A stretch of 64,000 nucleotides of DNA from CALMBW01 sp963779645 (GTDB taxonomy: Bacteria; Actinomycetota; CADDZG01; WHSQ01). This document shows positions 34,842 to 43,688 of this stretch, piece after piece. The notes beneath the pieces are model-generated. The model worked only from the letters and a program-made list of their open reading frames with translations, was not told the origin of the DNA and made no database searches. A program made the position numbers and the translations under genes. Position 1 is the stretch's first letter. Each line of letters opens with the position of its first letter. The stretch covers positions 1,674,001-1,738,000 of the forward strand of contig CAVZYX010000005.1 of assembly GCA_963779645.1 (NCBI GenBank). The letters are read 5' to 3'.

Positions 34842-35375
34842 ATGGGGCAGCAGTGGTTGTTCGAAAAGGAGCCGGTCCTCGAGGGGGTCGGCTCCGCTCG
34901 CGAGCAGGAGGATCTAGAGGACGCCTACCTTTCCGCCATGAACCGAGCCGGCCTGATCCTGGCGAGGAGACCCCACGCCACCCGAGAGTTGAAGGACAAG
35001 CTCGGCCGCAAGGATCCTGAGGTGACCCAACGCGTCATCGACAGGCTCACCGAGCTGGGATTGCTGGACGACGAAGACTTCGCGCGCCGCTGGGTGCAGG
35101 AGCGCTCGTCGCGGCGCGGGAGCCGAGCCCTCCTCCAGGAGTTGACCACCAAAGGTGTGGATCGCGAGGTAGCCCAACGGGCGATCGACGGAGCTGCCCT
35201 CGATGAGGAGTCCAATGCCATGGACCTCGCCTCGAGGTTCGTGAGCCGGGTGGCGAGCAAGCCTCAGGCCAAGCAGGCCGTCGCGATCCAGACGATGCTG
35301 GTGCGACGGGGATACCCCTACGACGTTGCCATGGCCGCTGCGATGAAGGTCTTGCCCCCCGAAGGGTGGGACTGA
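34842..35375 (+). CDS. recX: Regulatory protein RecX
   Basis: A 177-residue protein immediately after recA. It is built of three-helix repeats: YLSAMNRAGLILARRPHATRELKDKLGRK, ELGLLDDEDFARRWVQERSSRRG, and the C-terminal helices. RecX binds RecA filaments and inhibits their activity. Co-transcription with recA gives a coupled inhibitor. The C-terminal repeat is present, so it appears full length. Confidence 0.92.
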   Translation: MGQQWLFEKEPVLEGVGSAREQEDLEDAYLSAMNRAGLILARRPHATRELKDKLGRKDPEVTQRVIDRLTELGLLDDEDFARRWVQERSSRRGSRALLQELTTKGVDREVAQRAIDGAALDEESNAMDLASRFVSRVASKPQAKQAVAIQTMLVRRGYPYDVAMAAAMKVLPPEGWD

Positions 35376-35701
35376 AGCGCTAACTTCAGCTAGCGGAGCA
35401 AGCACCTGGGTGTCGCCATGTGCGTTCGTGCGGGCGTACGATGAGAGTCAGATAACCAACAAGGAAGTACCCCCAAGGCACTGACGCTATGAACGAGATA
35501 ACGAACCTAGACATGGCCGCAGGAACCAACGCGAAAACCTTCCGACCACGGCTAACACCTGGTCCTACTCAAGGCATCTGCACTTAGCCGACGCCTGAAG
35601 GGGCTTGCAGGCCCTCAACTGATATCTCTTTCGTGCACCAGTGCCGGTCCGGCCGGCGCATCGCGCTGCTCTCGGATGGGGACCGAGCGAAAGGAGCTGC
35701 G
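35376..35701. other. Intergenic stretch between recX and rny
   Basis: 326 bases with no clear gene. A possible 32-codon frame (ATG 35489 to TAG 35585-35587) has no convincing ribosome-binding site. GGGC/GCCC forms a small stem near 35600-35613. TACGAT near 35437 could be a -10 element. The rny ribosome-binding site AAAGGAG ends the stretch. I see no known RNA family. Confidence 0.4.
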
Positions 35702-37234
35702 ATGCAGATCGTTATCGGTCTCATCATCGGCCTCCTCGCGGGCGCAGCGATCGGTTACGTGGTCCGGAAGAACCAGGCTGAAAAGGAAGCAACCTCAGCC
35801 GAGATGCGGGCCAAGACCATCCTGGAAGATGCCGAACGTCAAGCCGAGGCCAAGGGCAAAGAGGCCATCGTCGAGGCCAAGGACGAGATCTTCCGCATGC
35901 GCAACGAGGCAGACGCCGACCTGAAACGTAGAAGTGCAGAGATCGAGAAGAAGGAAGACCGGATCGCCCAGCGCGAAACGACCATGGATTCCCGGTCGGC
36001 CTCGCTGGAACGTAAAGAGCAGGCGATCGAGGATAAGGAGTCCGAGCTTCAGAGGGCCCGGGCAGAGATCGATGCGATCGCCGAGCGAGCCAGGGGCGAG
36101 CTCGAGCGGGTGGCCGGGATGACGGCTCAGGACGCCAAACAGGCTTTGATCGAAGAGATCGAGGACGAGGCGAAGCGAGACGCGATGGTCATCGTTCGCG
36201 ACCTCGAGGCTCAAGCGCGTGAGGAAGGTGACCGCCGTGGTCGCAAGATCATCTCGATCGCGATGCAGCGGGTCGCTTCAGAACTCACCACCGAGGCCAC
36301 TGTCACGACCGTCATGCTGCCCAACGAGGACATGAAGGGGCGCATCATCGGGCGTGAGGGTCGAAACATCCGTGCCTTCGAAGCTGCCACCGGTACCAAC
36401 CTGATCGTTGACGACACGCCTGAGGCAGTGGTGCTGTCGTGCTTCGACCCGATCCGGCGCGAGATGGCCCGCCTGACGCTAGAGAAACTGATCAGCGACG
36501 GGCGGATCCAGCCGGCTCGTATCGAGGAGATCCACGAGAAGAGCAAGGCCGAGGTCGAGCGCGAGATCCGGGAGGCCGGCGAGTGGGCCATCCTCGAGAC
36601 TGGCATCACCGACATGCATCCCGAGCTCGTCCGCGTTCTGGGCCGCTTGAAATTCCGCACGTCGTATGGCCAGAACGTACTCAAGCACTCGGTCGAGGCA
36701 TCTCACATCGCCGGGATGCTCGCAGGCGAGTTGGGCAGCGATATCCAGCTCGCGATGCGCTGCACCCTGCTTCACGACATCGGCAAGGCCGTCACCCATG
36801 AGGTCGAGGGGTCTCATGCCCTTATCGGAGCCGAGATCGCACGTCGTCTCAAGGAGAAGCCCGAGGTAACCCACGCCATCGAAGCTCACCACGGCGAGGT
36901 CGAGCAGCGGACCCTCGAAGCAGTGCTGACCCAGACGGCCGATGCGATCTCCGGTGCACGGCCAGGAGCACGCCGCGAAACGGTCGAGGCCTACATCAAG
37001 CGCCTCGAGCGTCTCGAAGCCATCGCGATGGAGTTCGAAGGTGTCGAGAAGGTCTACGCGATGCAGGCCGGCCGCGAGGTCCGCGTGATGGTCAAACCTC
37101 AGGACGTCGACGACATCAGGGCCGAGATCATCGCTCGAGACATCGCAAAGAAGATCGAGGAAGAGCTTCAGTACCCTGGACAGATCAAGATCATGACGAT
37201 TCGAGAGGTTCGGTCATCGGCCTACGCCAAATAG
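35702..37234 (+). CDS. rny: Ribonuclease Y
   Basis: ATG 35702 follows AAAGGAGCTGCG and gives 510 residues. N-terminal TM anchor (IGLIIGLLAGAAIGYVV), a long charged coiled coil to about residue 190, a KH domain (GRIIGREGRNIRAFEAATG), and an HD domain with HSVEASHIAGML and LLHDIGKAV (metal-binding HD pair), then EAHHGE. RNase Y is a membrane-bound endonuclease that starts mRNA decay. The protein is standard in length and complete. Confidence 0.95.
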   Translation: MQIVIGLIIGLLAGAAIGYVVRKNQAEKEATSAEMRAKTILEDAERQAEAKGKEAIVEAKDEIFRMRNEADADLKRRSAEIEKKEDRIAQRETTMDSRSASLERKEQAIEDKESELQRARAEIDAIAERARGELERVAGMTAQDAKQALIEEIEDEAKRDAMVIVRDLEAQAREEGDRRGRKIISIAMQRVASELTTEATVTTVMLPNEDMKGRIIGREGRNIRAFEAATGTNLIVDDTPEAVVLSCFDPIRREMARLTLEKLISDGRIQPARIEEIHEKSKAEVEREIREAGEWAILETGITDMHPELVRVLGRLKFRTSYGQNVLKHSVEASHIAGMLAGELGSDIQLAMRCTLLHDIGKAVTHEVEGSHALIGAEIARRLKEKPEVTHAIEAHHGEVEQRTLEAVLTQTADAISGARPGARRETVEAYIKRLERLEAIAMEFEGVEKVYAMQAGREVRVMVKPQDVDDIRAEIIARDIAKKIEEELQYPGQIKIMTIREVRSSAYAK

Positions 37235-37244
37235 ACCACCTGCT

Positions 37245-38630
37245 ATGAGCGACAAAGGTACCTACTTCATCCGCACCTTCGGGTGCCAGATGAACGAACA
37301 CGACTCAGAACGCATGGCGGGGATGCTCGAAGCCGAGGGCTACTCGCTCGCGGACTCTGCAGAGGAGGCGACGGTCGTCGTGTTCAACACCTGTTGCATC
37401 CGGGAGAATGCCGACAATCGCCTCTACGGCAACCTCGGCCGCATGAAGCCATTGAAGGAGGTCGACCCCAGGAAGAGGATCGTCGTCGGAGGGTGCCTCG
37501 CGCAGAAGGATCGAGAGTTGATCCAGCAGAAGGCTCCTTTCGTGGATGTGGTCCTGGGGACGCACAACCTGGCAAGCCTTCCTCGGCTACTGGCCGAATC
37601 GACCGAAGCACCCTCTTTCGAGATCCTCGAACAGACCGAGAGCTTCCCGTCGGCCCTCCCAGCGCGCCGTGAATCCTGGTGGCACGCGTGGGTCTCGATC
37701 TCGATCGGCTGCAACAACGCATGCACGTTCTGCATCGTGCCTGCGGTTCGTGGGCGAGAGATCTCAAGGCGGATGGGGGACATCGTTCGAGAGGTATCTG
37801 AGCTCGTCGACGATGGGGTCTTCGAAGTCACGCTCCTTGGTCAGAACGTGAACTCCTACGGACGAGACCTTGATGGGAGACCCATCTTCGGAAAGCTCCT
37901 CTGGGCCTTGGGCGAGATCGAGGGTCTAGAGCGCGTGAGGTTCACGAGTCCGCACCCGAAAGACTTCCAGCGCGACACGGTCGAGGCGATGGCGGGCACG
38001 AGGGCGGTTTGCGAACACGTTCACCTCCCGCTTCAGTCGGGGTCGGACAGGCTGCTCAAGAAGATGAAGAGGGCCTACACGACCAAGAGTTACCTCGAAA
38101 AGGTTCGGATGATCCGAGATGCGATACCCGATGTGGCCCTCACGACCGACATCATCGTTGGATTCCCCGGCGAGACGGAGGCAGACTTCGACGACACACT
38201 CTCGATCGTTGAAGAAGTTGGATATGACGGTGCTTACACGTTCCAGTATTCGCCGCGACCGATGACTGAGGCGGCCAGCTTCCCCGATCATCTTCCGAAG
38301 GAGATCGTGCAGGAGCGCTTCGACAGACTGCTCGCGGTGCAGGATTCCATCTCTTTCAACCGCAATCAGACCCTGGTCGGGAAAACATTCGAAGTGGTCG
38401 TCGAAGGAACCTCAAAGAAGGACGGATCACTTCTGACGGGCAGAACCCGCACGAACAAACTCATCCGGTTCGCTGCCGGATCTCTGACGCCGGGGAGCTT
38501 CGCCACGGTTGAGGTAACGAAGGCTTCAACCCACAATCTCGACGGGAAGCTTGTCGGCGCACGTCCGACCTCCGTGCCCGCCCGCATTACTCTCCCGATG
38601 GCGAGTACTTCCTCCGGCTGCGGTTGCTGA
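37245..38630 (+). CDS. miaB: tRNA-2-methylthio-N6-dimethylallyladenosine synthase MiaB
   Basis: A 461-residue radical SAM methylthiotransferase acting on i6A37 of tRNA. UPF0004 domain with RTFGCQMNEHDSE, NTCCIRENA and VGGCLAQ (auxiliary cluster Cys). SAM cluster C156-C160-C163 in GCNNACTFCIVP. Then LLGQNVNSYG, LPLQSGSDRLLKKM, DIIVGFPGETEADF, and a TRAM domain with LLTGRTRTNKLIRF. It ends SSGCGC. It makes a pathway pair with MiaA encoded at 39.4 kb. Confidence 0.95.
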   Translation: MSDKGTYFIRTFGCQMNEHDSERMAGMLEAEGYSLADSAEEATVVVFNTCCIRENADNRLYGNLGRMKPLKEVDPRKRIVVGGCLAQKDRELIQQKAPFVDVVLGTHNLASLPRLLAESTEAPSFEILEQTESFPSALPARRESWWHAWVSISIGCNNACTFCIVPAVRGREISRRMGDIVREVSELVDDGVFEVTLLGQNVNSYGRDLDGRPIFGKLLWALGEIEGLERVRFTSPHPKDFQRDTVEAMAGTRAVCEHVHLPLQSGSDRLLKKMKRAYTTKSYLEKVRMIRDAIPDVALTTDIIVGFPGETEADFDDTLSIVEEVGYDGAYTFQYSPRPMTEAASFPDHLPKEIVQERFDRLLAVQDSISFNRNQTLVGKTFEVVVEGTSKKDGSLLTGRTRTNKLIRFAAGSLTPGSFATVEVTKASTHNLDGKLVGARPTSVPARITLPMASTSSGCGC

Positions 38631-39358
38631 CAGGAGCGATACTTCCGCACGCACCGCTGCTCCTGGACCTTCCGGGCAGAGACCACCCGTGCCCCTCGAC
38701 GGCCGCGGCTGCGCGCTCACTGACGGTAGACGTCGATCTTGTTGTGGTGTGTTCCCCGCACGGCAAGAGCTCGGGTGTCTACGCCGGAGTGAGGGGAAAC
38801 CTCGCAGGATTCGGTCTGGACGGATCTCGTGTCGACCATCCGACCGATGCCGATGCCGTAGCGGTTGTCAGTGGATCTTGGAGGCGGCCAGTCTTGGACC
38901 GGGACGTAGACCACGGCATCGTTGTCCCAATGCTCCTTGCCGAGTTCCCCTCCGACGTTCCCGTTATCGCGGTAGCGATCGAGGAGTGGACTGGGCAGAC
39001 GTCAGGGAAACCGGCTTTGGCGATCAAGGACGCGCGCGACCTTGCCCAGGCAGTGATGAAGTTGTCCGAAGAGCGCAAAGTCATGTTCATCGCCAGCGCC
39101 CATGGCAGCGCAGCCGCAACGCCGAGGGCACCGTTGCTCGAGCGTCCTGAGGGGTATGAGATGGATCGAACCTTGGTGTCGGCTCTGACAACCGATCCTG
39201 CAGAGATGGATGGGATATCCGTCGAACTATGGCGCGCTGCGGGCGCATGTGGTGCCGGCCCCCTTGTTGCCCTCGCGAATCTGGTGGATACGGGGACGAC
39301 GCTCCTCGCTTACGACGCACCGTTCGGTGTCAGTTATCCCGTGGCGGCCTTCCGATGA
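38624..39358 (+). CDS. Class III extradiol dioxygenase-like (LigB/MEMO fold) protein
   Basis: A 244-residue protein, TTG start inside the end of miaB. Features of the LigB/MEMO fold are the N-terminal LTGAILPHAPLLL (metal-binding His), DLVVVCSPHGKSSGVY (second His), VDHGIVVPMLLA, and FIASAHGSAAATP. A protein of this type between miaB and miaA is conserved in mycobacteria (Rv2728c in M. tuberculosis). Its reaction is unknown. Genomic position suggests a link to tRNA A37 modification, which is inference. Confidence 0.85.
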   Translation: MLTGAILPHAPLLLDLPGRDHPCPSTAAAARSLTVDVDLVVVCSPHGKSSGVYAGVRGNLAGFGLDGSRVDHPTDADAVAVVSGSWRRPVLDRDVDHGIVVPMLLAEFPSDVPVIAVAIEEWTGQTSGKPALAIKDARDLAQAVMKLSEERKVMFIASAHGSAAATPRAPLLERPEGYEMDRTLVSALTTDPAEMDGISVELWRAAGACGAGPLVALANLVDTGTTLLAYDAPFGVSYPVAAFR

Positions 39359-40270
39359 GGCCCAAGGTGACGGCGATCGTCGGGCCAACGGCGGTAGGGA
39401 AGACGGAACTGTCAGTTGAAGTGGCACAGAGATTGGGTGCCGAGATCGTTTCGGTCGATTCGATGCAGATATATCGCGGCATGAACATAGGAACTGCGAA
39501 ACCAGGCCAGGACATTCTCGATGCCGTGCCCCATCACCTGATCGATGTGTGCGATCCGGATCACAACGTGACCGTTGCCGAGTTCCAACAGCTTGCCCGG
39601 GCCGCTATCGCGGATATCTCAGATCGTGGTGGTGTGCCGTTGCTGGTGGGAGGCGCCGGTCTCTACATGCGAGCCGTGCTCGATGATCTGCAGTTCCCTG
39701 CGCGGTCTCCAGAGGTCCGTCGCTCACTTGAGGACGAAGCGCGGGAGCTGGGCGCCGAGGCTCTGCATGAACGCTTAACGGCACTGGATCCTGTTAGCGG
39801 CTGCCAAGATCGAGCCTGCCAACGAGAGAAGGACCGTACGGGCGCTCGAGGTGATCCAGATCACGGGCCGGCCCTTCTCGGACAACACCACCTGGGAGCG
39901 TTACGAAAGCATCTACGACGCGGCGATCGCCGGCCTAGAACGCGATCGAGACATCCTCTATGAGCGGATCGCCGTGAGGGCTGCCGAGATGTTGGCCGAG
40001 GGCCTGGTTGCCGAGGTCAAAGGGCTGATGGGGTCGCTGAGCGGTACTGCGCGCCAGGCCCTTGGATACAAGCAGGTGCTCGACATGCCAGATGCGTCGG
40101 AGGGGGAGCTTCATGCCGAGATCGTTCGAGCGACCAAGCGCTTCGCGCGCCGCCAGGCGTCCTGGTTCAAGACGGATCCAAGGGTGACCTGGTTCGACGC
40201 CCGGGAAGACTCGGCGGACCAGGTGGTTGACTATTTCGTGAGGTCTTTGACGCTACCCTTGAGAACATGA
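39355..40270 (+). CDS. miaA: tRNA dimethylallyltransferase MiaA (apparent extra base near 39799)
   Basis: Transfers the dimethylallyl group to A37. ATG 39355 overlaps the preceding TGA. Frame 1 holds P-loop GPTAVGKTELS, VSVDSMQIYRGMNIGTAKP, HHLIDVCDP and LVGGAGLYMRAVLDDL, up to ALDPVS. The remainder (AAKIEPANERRTVRALEVIQ, then RPFSDN, then QALGYKQVLD and ATKRFARRQASWFK) is in the next frame. Removing one G of the GG at 39799-39800 joins them as DPVSAAKIEPANERR. Corrected length is about 304 residues, normal. Likely a sequence error. Confidence 0.93.
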
Positions 40271-41118
40271 GATTCAGCAAATACCACGGGATCGGGAACG
40301 ATTTCGTGATGATCGCGGACCCAGAAGATCGGGTAACGCTTCGGCCAGAGGCCGTCGCGGCGCTCTGCGACCGCCGGTTCGGCATCGGGGGCGACGGAGT
40401 GATCCGGGTTGCCCCAGGTAGGGACGGGGCAGATTTCTTCATGGACTATGTCAACTCCGACGGCACGCTCGGAGAGATGTGTGGCAACGGGATCCGCTGC
40501 CTGGCCCTCTTCGCTCGAGCAGAGGGTCTGACCGACTCCAGAGAGCTGAAGATCGATACCCGCGCGGGACTCAAGACCGTTTGGGTCACAGACGGCGATC
40601 TGGTTCGAGTCGACATGGGGCCACCGATCTTCGAGCCGAAAGTTATCCCGGTTAAGTGGGATGGAACCGATGCTTTGCACGCCAAGATCGAACTCGACGA
40701 TCAGGTTCTCGAGGCAGCGATCGTTTCGGTCGGCAATCCCCACGCTGTCATCTTTCACCCAGAGCCTGCCTCCGCACCGGTGACCGTATTGGGGCCAAGG
40801 ATCGAGCAACACCCGATGTTCCCTAAGGGTGCGAACGTCGAGTTCATGAGAGTTGACGGACCGGATCACGTGACGATGCGTGTTTGGGAACGCGGCTCCG
40901 GGCAAACACTTGCTTGCGGAACCGGCGCCTGCGCGGTTGCCGTCGTCGCTCGAATGTTGGGTGACACCGAGCCGAGGATGACAGTTTCGTTGGCAGGTGG
41001 CGATCTCGAGGTTGAGTGGGGCGGGGGAGTAGACCAGAGTGAAACGATCTTCATGACGGGGCCTGCGCTCCGCGTGTTCGACGGGGAAGTTGACATCGAC
41101 GAGGTGGCCAGGGTTTGA
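40267..41118 (+). CDS. dapF: Diaminopimelate epimerase
   Basis: A 283-residue enzyme that interconverts LL- and meso-diaminopimelate with two Cys as acid and base. It opens KYHGIGNDFVMI, has FGIGGDGVI, the first active Cys78 in EMCGNGIRC, SVGNPHAVIF, and the second Cys217 in LACGTGACAVAVV. ATG overlaps miaA by 4 bases and the TGA overlaps dapL. Confidence 0.96.
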   Translation: MRFSKYHGIGNDFVMIADPEDRVTLRPEAVAALCDRRFGIGGDGVIRVAPGRDGADFFMDYVNSDGTLGEMCGNGIRCLALFARAEGLTDSRELKIDTRAGLKTVWVTDGDLVRVDMGPPIFEPKVIPVKWDGTDALHAKIELDDQVLEAAIVSVGNPHAVIFHPEPASAPVTVLGPRIEQHPMFPKGANVEFMRVDGPDHVTMRVWERGSGQTLACGTGACAVAVVARMLGDTEPRMTVSLAGGDLEVEWGGGVDQSETIFMTGPALRVFDGEVDIDEVARV

Positions 41119-42275
41119 GGGCTGCTAAACGGATCGAGGCGCTTCCCCCGTACCTCTTCGCCGAGATAGATCGCAAGGTCGCTGCGGCTAAAGCGCGCGG
41201 CGCGGACATCATCTCTTTCGGAGTTGGTGACCCCGACCTTCCGTCGCCCCCGCACGTCATCGAGGAACTTCAGCGGGCCGGCGCGGACCCCTCTACGCAT
41301 CGCTATCCCTCTTATACGGGGATGCCGCGTTTCCGTGAGGTGATCGCAGAGTGGTACGGGGACAGGTTCGGAGTAACCCTCGATGCCGATGAAGAGGTAC
41401 AGCCACTCGTGGGATCGAAGGAAGGCATCTTCCATCTACCTGTTGCGTTCGTGGATCCGGGCGACGTCGCTCTGATCCCCGATCCGGGCTACCCGGTTTA
41501 CGAGACTGCGACCATCCTCGCTCATGGTGAGGCGGTTGCGATGCCACTTCGGGCCGAGAACGATTTCATACCCGATCTAGGCGCGATCTCACCGGCGGTC
41601 TTGGAGCGCGCGAAGGTGCTCTGGCTCAACTACCCCAGCAACCCCACAGCCGCCTGTGTCGACCTGAGCTTCTTCCAGGAAGCCGTCGACTTCTGCCGCC
41701 GACACGATCTCCTTCTCGCACACGACGCGGCCTACACCGAGATCACGTTCGATGGATATGTCGCACCCAGTGTGCTCGAGGCTGATGGCGCGAAGGATGT
41801 AGCGATCGAGTTCCACTCCCTAAGCAAGACCTACAACATGACCGGGTGGCGCATCGGCTGGGTTGCAGGGGCTCCCGAGGCGATCGAAGCCATGAAGCGC
41901 TTGAAGACCAACATCGACTCCGGGATCTTCGATGCCGTGCAGCGCGCCGGGATCGCGGCGATCACCGGCCCTCAGGACTACTTGGCTGAATGCATCGACC
42001 GGTACCGGCATCGGCGTGACCTCCTTTGCGATGGTCTGAAGTCCATGGGTGTCGACATCACCCCCCCGAAGGGCTCTATCTACGTGTGGGCTCCGGTGCC
42101 AGAAGGTCACACATCCGAGTCGTACACGACGTTCCTCCTGGACGAGGCGGACATCGTCGTCGCTCCCGGCAACGGGTACGGCGCAGCCGGGGAGGGGTTT
42201 ATCCGCTTTTCCCTCACGCTCGCCGACGATCGACTCGAAGAAGGCGTGGAGCGGCTCAGAAGGATCGCGAACTGA
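41115..42275 (+). CDS. dapL: LL-diaminopimelate aminotransferase
   Basis: A 386-residue fold-type I PLP aminotransferase, TTG start overlapping the dapF stop. Features: RIEALPPYLFAEIDRKVAAA, ISFGVGDPDLPSPPHV, YPSYTGMPRFREVIAEWYG, LNYPSNPTAA, and PLP-Lys238 in SLSKTYNMTGWRIGW. The sequence and its place directly after dapF point to LL-DAP synthesis from tetrahydrodipicolinate in one step. With dapA, dapB and dapF this suggests the aminotransferase variant of the pathway. A related aspartate-family transaminase cannot be fully excluded. Confidence 0.87.
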   Translation: MRAAKRIEALPPYLFAEIDRKVAAAKARGADIISFGVGDPDLPSPPHVIEELQRAGADPSTHRYPSYTGMPRFREVIAEWYGDRFGVTLDADEEVQPLVGSKEGIFHLPVAFVDPGDVALIPDPGYPVYETATILAHGEAVAMPLRAENDFIPDLGAISPAVLERAKVLWLNYPSNPTAACVDLSFFQEAVDFCRRHDLLLAHDAAYTEITFDGYVAPSVLEADGAKDVAIEFHSLSKTYNMTGWRIGWVAGAPEAIEAMKRLKTNIDSGIFDAVQRAGIAAITGPQDYLAECIDRYRHRRDLLCDGLKSMGVDITPPKGSIYVWAPVPEGHTSESYTTFLLDEADIVVAPGNGYGAAGEGFIRFSLTLADDRLEEGVERLRRIAN

Positions 42276-43604
42276 GCCCTCGTAAGTCTTCGGCGCGGCC
42301 GTCGCACACCAAGCTCCACGAAACGCGACCCGAACGCGAGCGAGCGATCTTGATCGGTGCCGCTTTCGGTAGAGACCCGATCGAGGACGCTGAGTGGTCA
42401 CTTAACGAGTTGGAAGCGCTGGCGGACACGGCTGGTGCTGATGCTCTAGAGCGAGTGATCCAGCAGCGGCAGAATCCTGATCCCGCCACGTACCTCGGTA
42501 AAGGAAAGATGAAGGAGATAGTGGATCTGGCCACTGCCCTGGACGCGGACATGCTGATCTTCGACGACGAGCTGACGCCGGCTCAGGGACGGAACCTCGA
42601 GGACCTTGCAGGAGTTAACCCGCTGGCCGAGCGCGGTTTGAAGATCATCGATCGAACGGGCTTGATCTTGGACATCTTCGCCCAGCACGCGCGGTCGGCA
42701 GAAGGAAAGCTCCAGGTCGAACTCGCTCAGCTGAACTACGGTCTGCCGCGTCTGCGCGGTTGGGGAGACGTCTTGAGCCGCCTCGGTGGTGGCATCGGAA
42801 CGAGAGGTCCCGGTGAAACAGCGCTGGAATCCGAACGCCGGGCGATCCTTCGTCGTATCCAGCGCGTTAAGAAAGATCTGGAGGACCTCGAGCGCACCCG
42901 TGAGGTGAAGCGGAAGCAACGCCAGCGCAACGCGGTGCCCGTGGTTGCGATCGTCGGTTACACGAACGCGGGGAAGTCGACGATGCTGAAGCGACTGACC
43001 GATGCCACGGTGCTTATCCAGAACCAGCTCTTCTCAACACTCGACCCAACTACACGTCGCCTCGAATTGCCTCAGGGCCATCAGGTTCTTGTGAGCGACA
43101 CGGTCGGCTTCGTGCGCAAGCTGCCTCACCAGCTTGTCGAGGCATTCAGATCCACCCTCGAAGAGGTTGGGGAGGCGACGATCCTGCTTCACGTGGTCGA
43201 TGCTTCAGGGGACCCTGACCGTCAGATCGCGGCGGTCAACCTTGTGCTCAGCGAGATCGGTGTGGTGGGAAAGCCGAGTGTGCTCGTCATGAACAAGGTG
43301 GACCTCCTCTGCGCCGGATGTTCTCGAGGAGTTGACGCACCGGTATCCGGACGCGGTTTTCACCTCGGCGGCCGAGGGCAAAGGACTCGATCGACTGACG
43401 GAACGTATCGATGTGGAGCTGTCCAAGCTGAAGATGGAAGTGACCTTAGAGATCCCCTTCGACAGGGGGGATCTGGTCGCTCTGATCCACGAGCGTGGTG
43501 ACGTCCTGGAGGAGTCCTATTCGGGTGAGGGGACCCGTGTGGTGGCCCGGGTCCCTAGCGATCTGCTCCACGATCTCACTCCCTACAGCGCCGGCGGCCA
43601 CTAG
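42272..43604 (+). CDS. hflX: GTPase HflX (probable CTG start; apparent extra base near 43316)
   Basis: A ribosome-associated GTPase that splits stalled 70S ribosomes. CTG 42272 overlaps the dapL TGA as CTGA and keeps the family N-terminus (SPRKSSARPSHTKLH, then ERAILIGAAFG); no ATG/GTG/TTG lies between it and conserved sequence. Then NPDPATYLGKGKMKEIVDLA, LIFDDELTPAQGRNLED, RTGLILDIFAQHA, GTRGPGETALESERR, G1 GYTNAGKST, G3 DTVGFVRKLPHQLVEAF, and G4 NKVD. After DLLC the frame breaks; removing one G at 43316-43317 joins ADVLEELTHRYPDAVFTSAA. About 443 residues when corrected. Confidence 0.92.
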
Positions 43605-43688
43605 CGGAAACTAGTCTCAACGGGCCATTCAGCGCGAGCCTCCGGACGCCGACCAAATAGGTATGAGGCGGACAGGTAGTGCTCCTGG

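Noticed and set aside
35489..35587. A 32-codon frame upstream of rny
   Set aside because: No ribosome-binding site, no recognisable features, and codon use is not distinctive.
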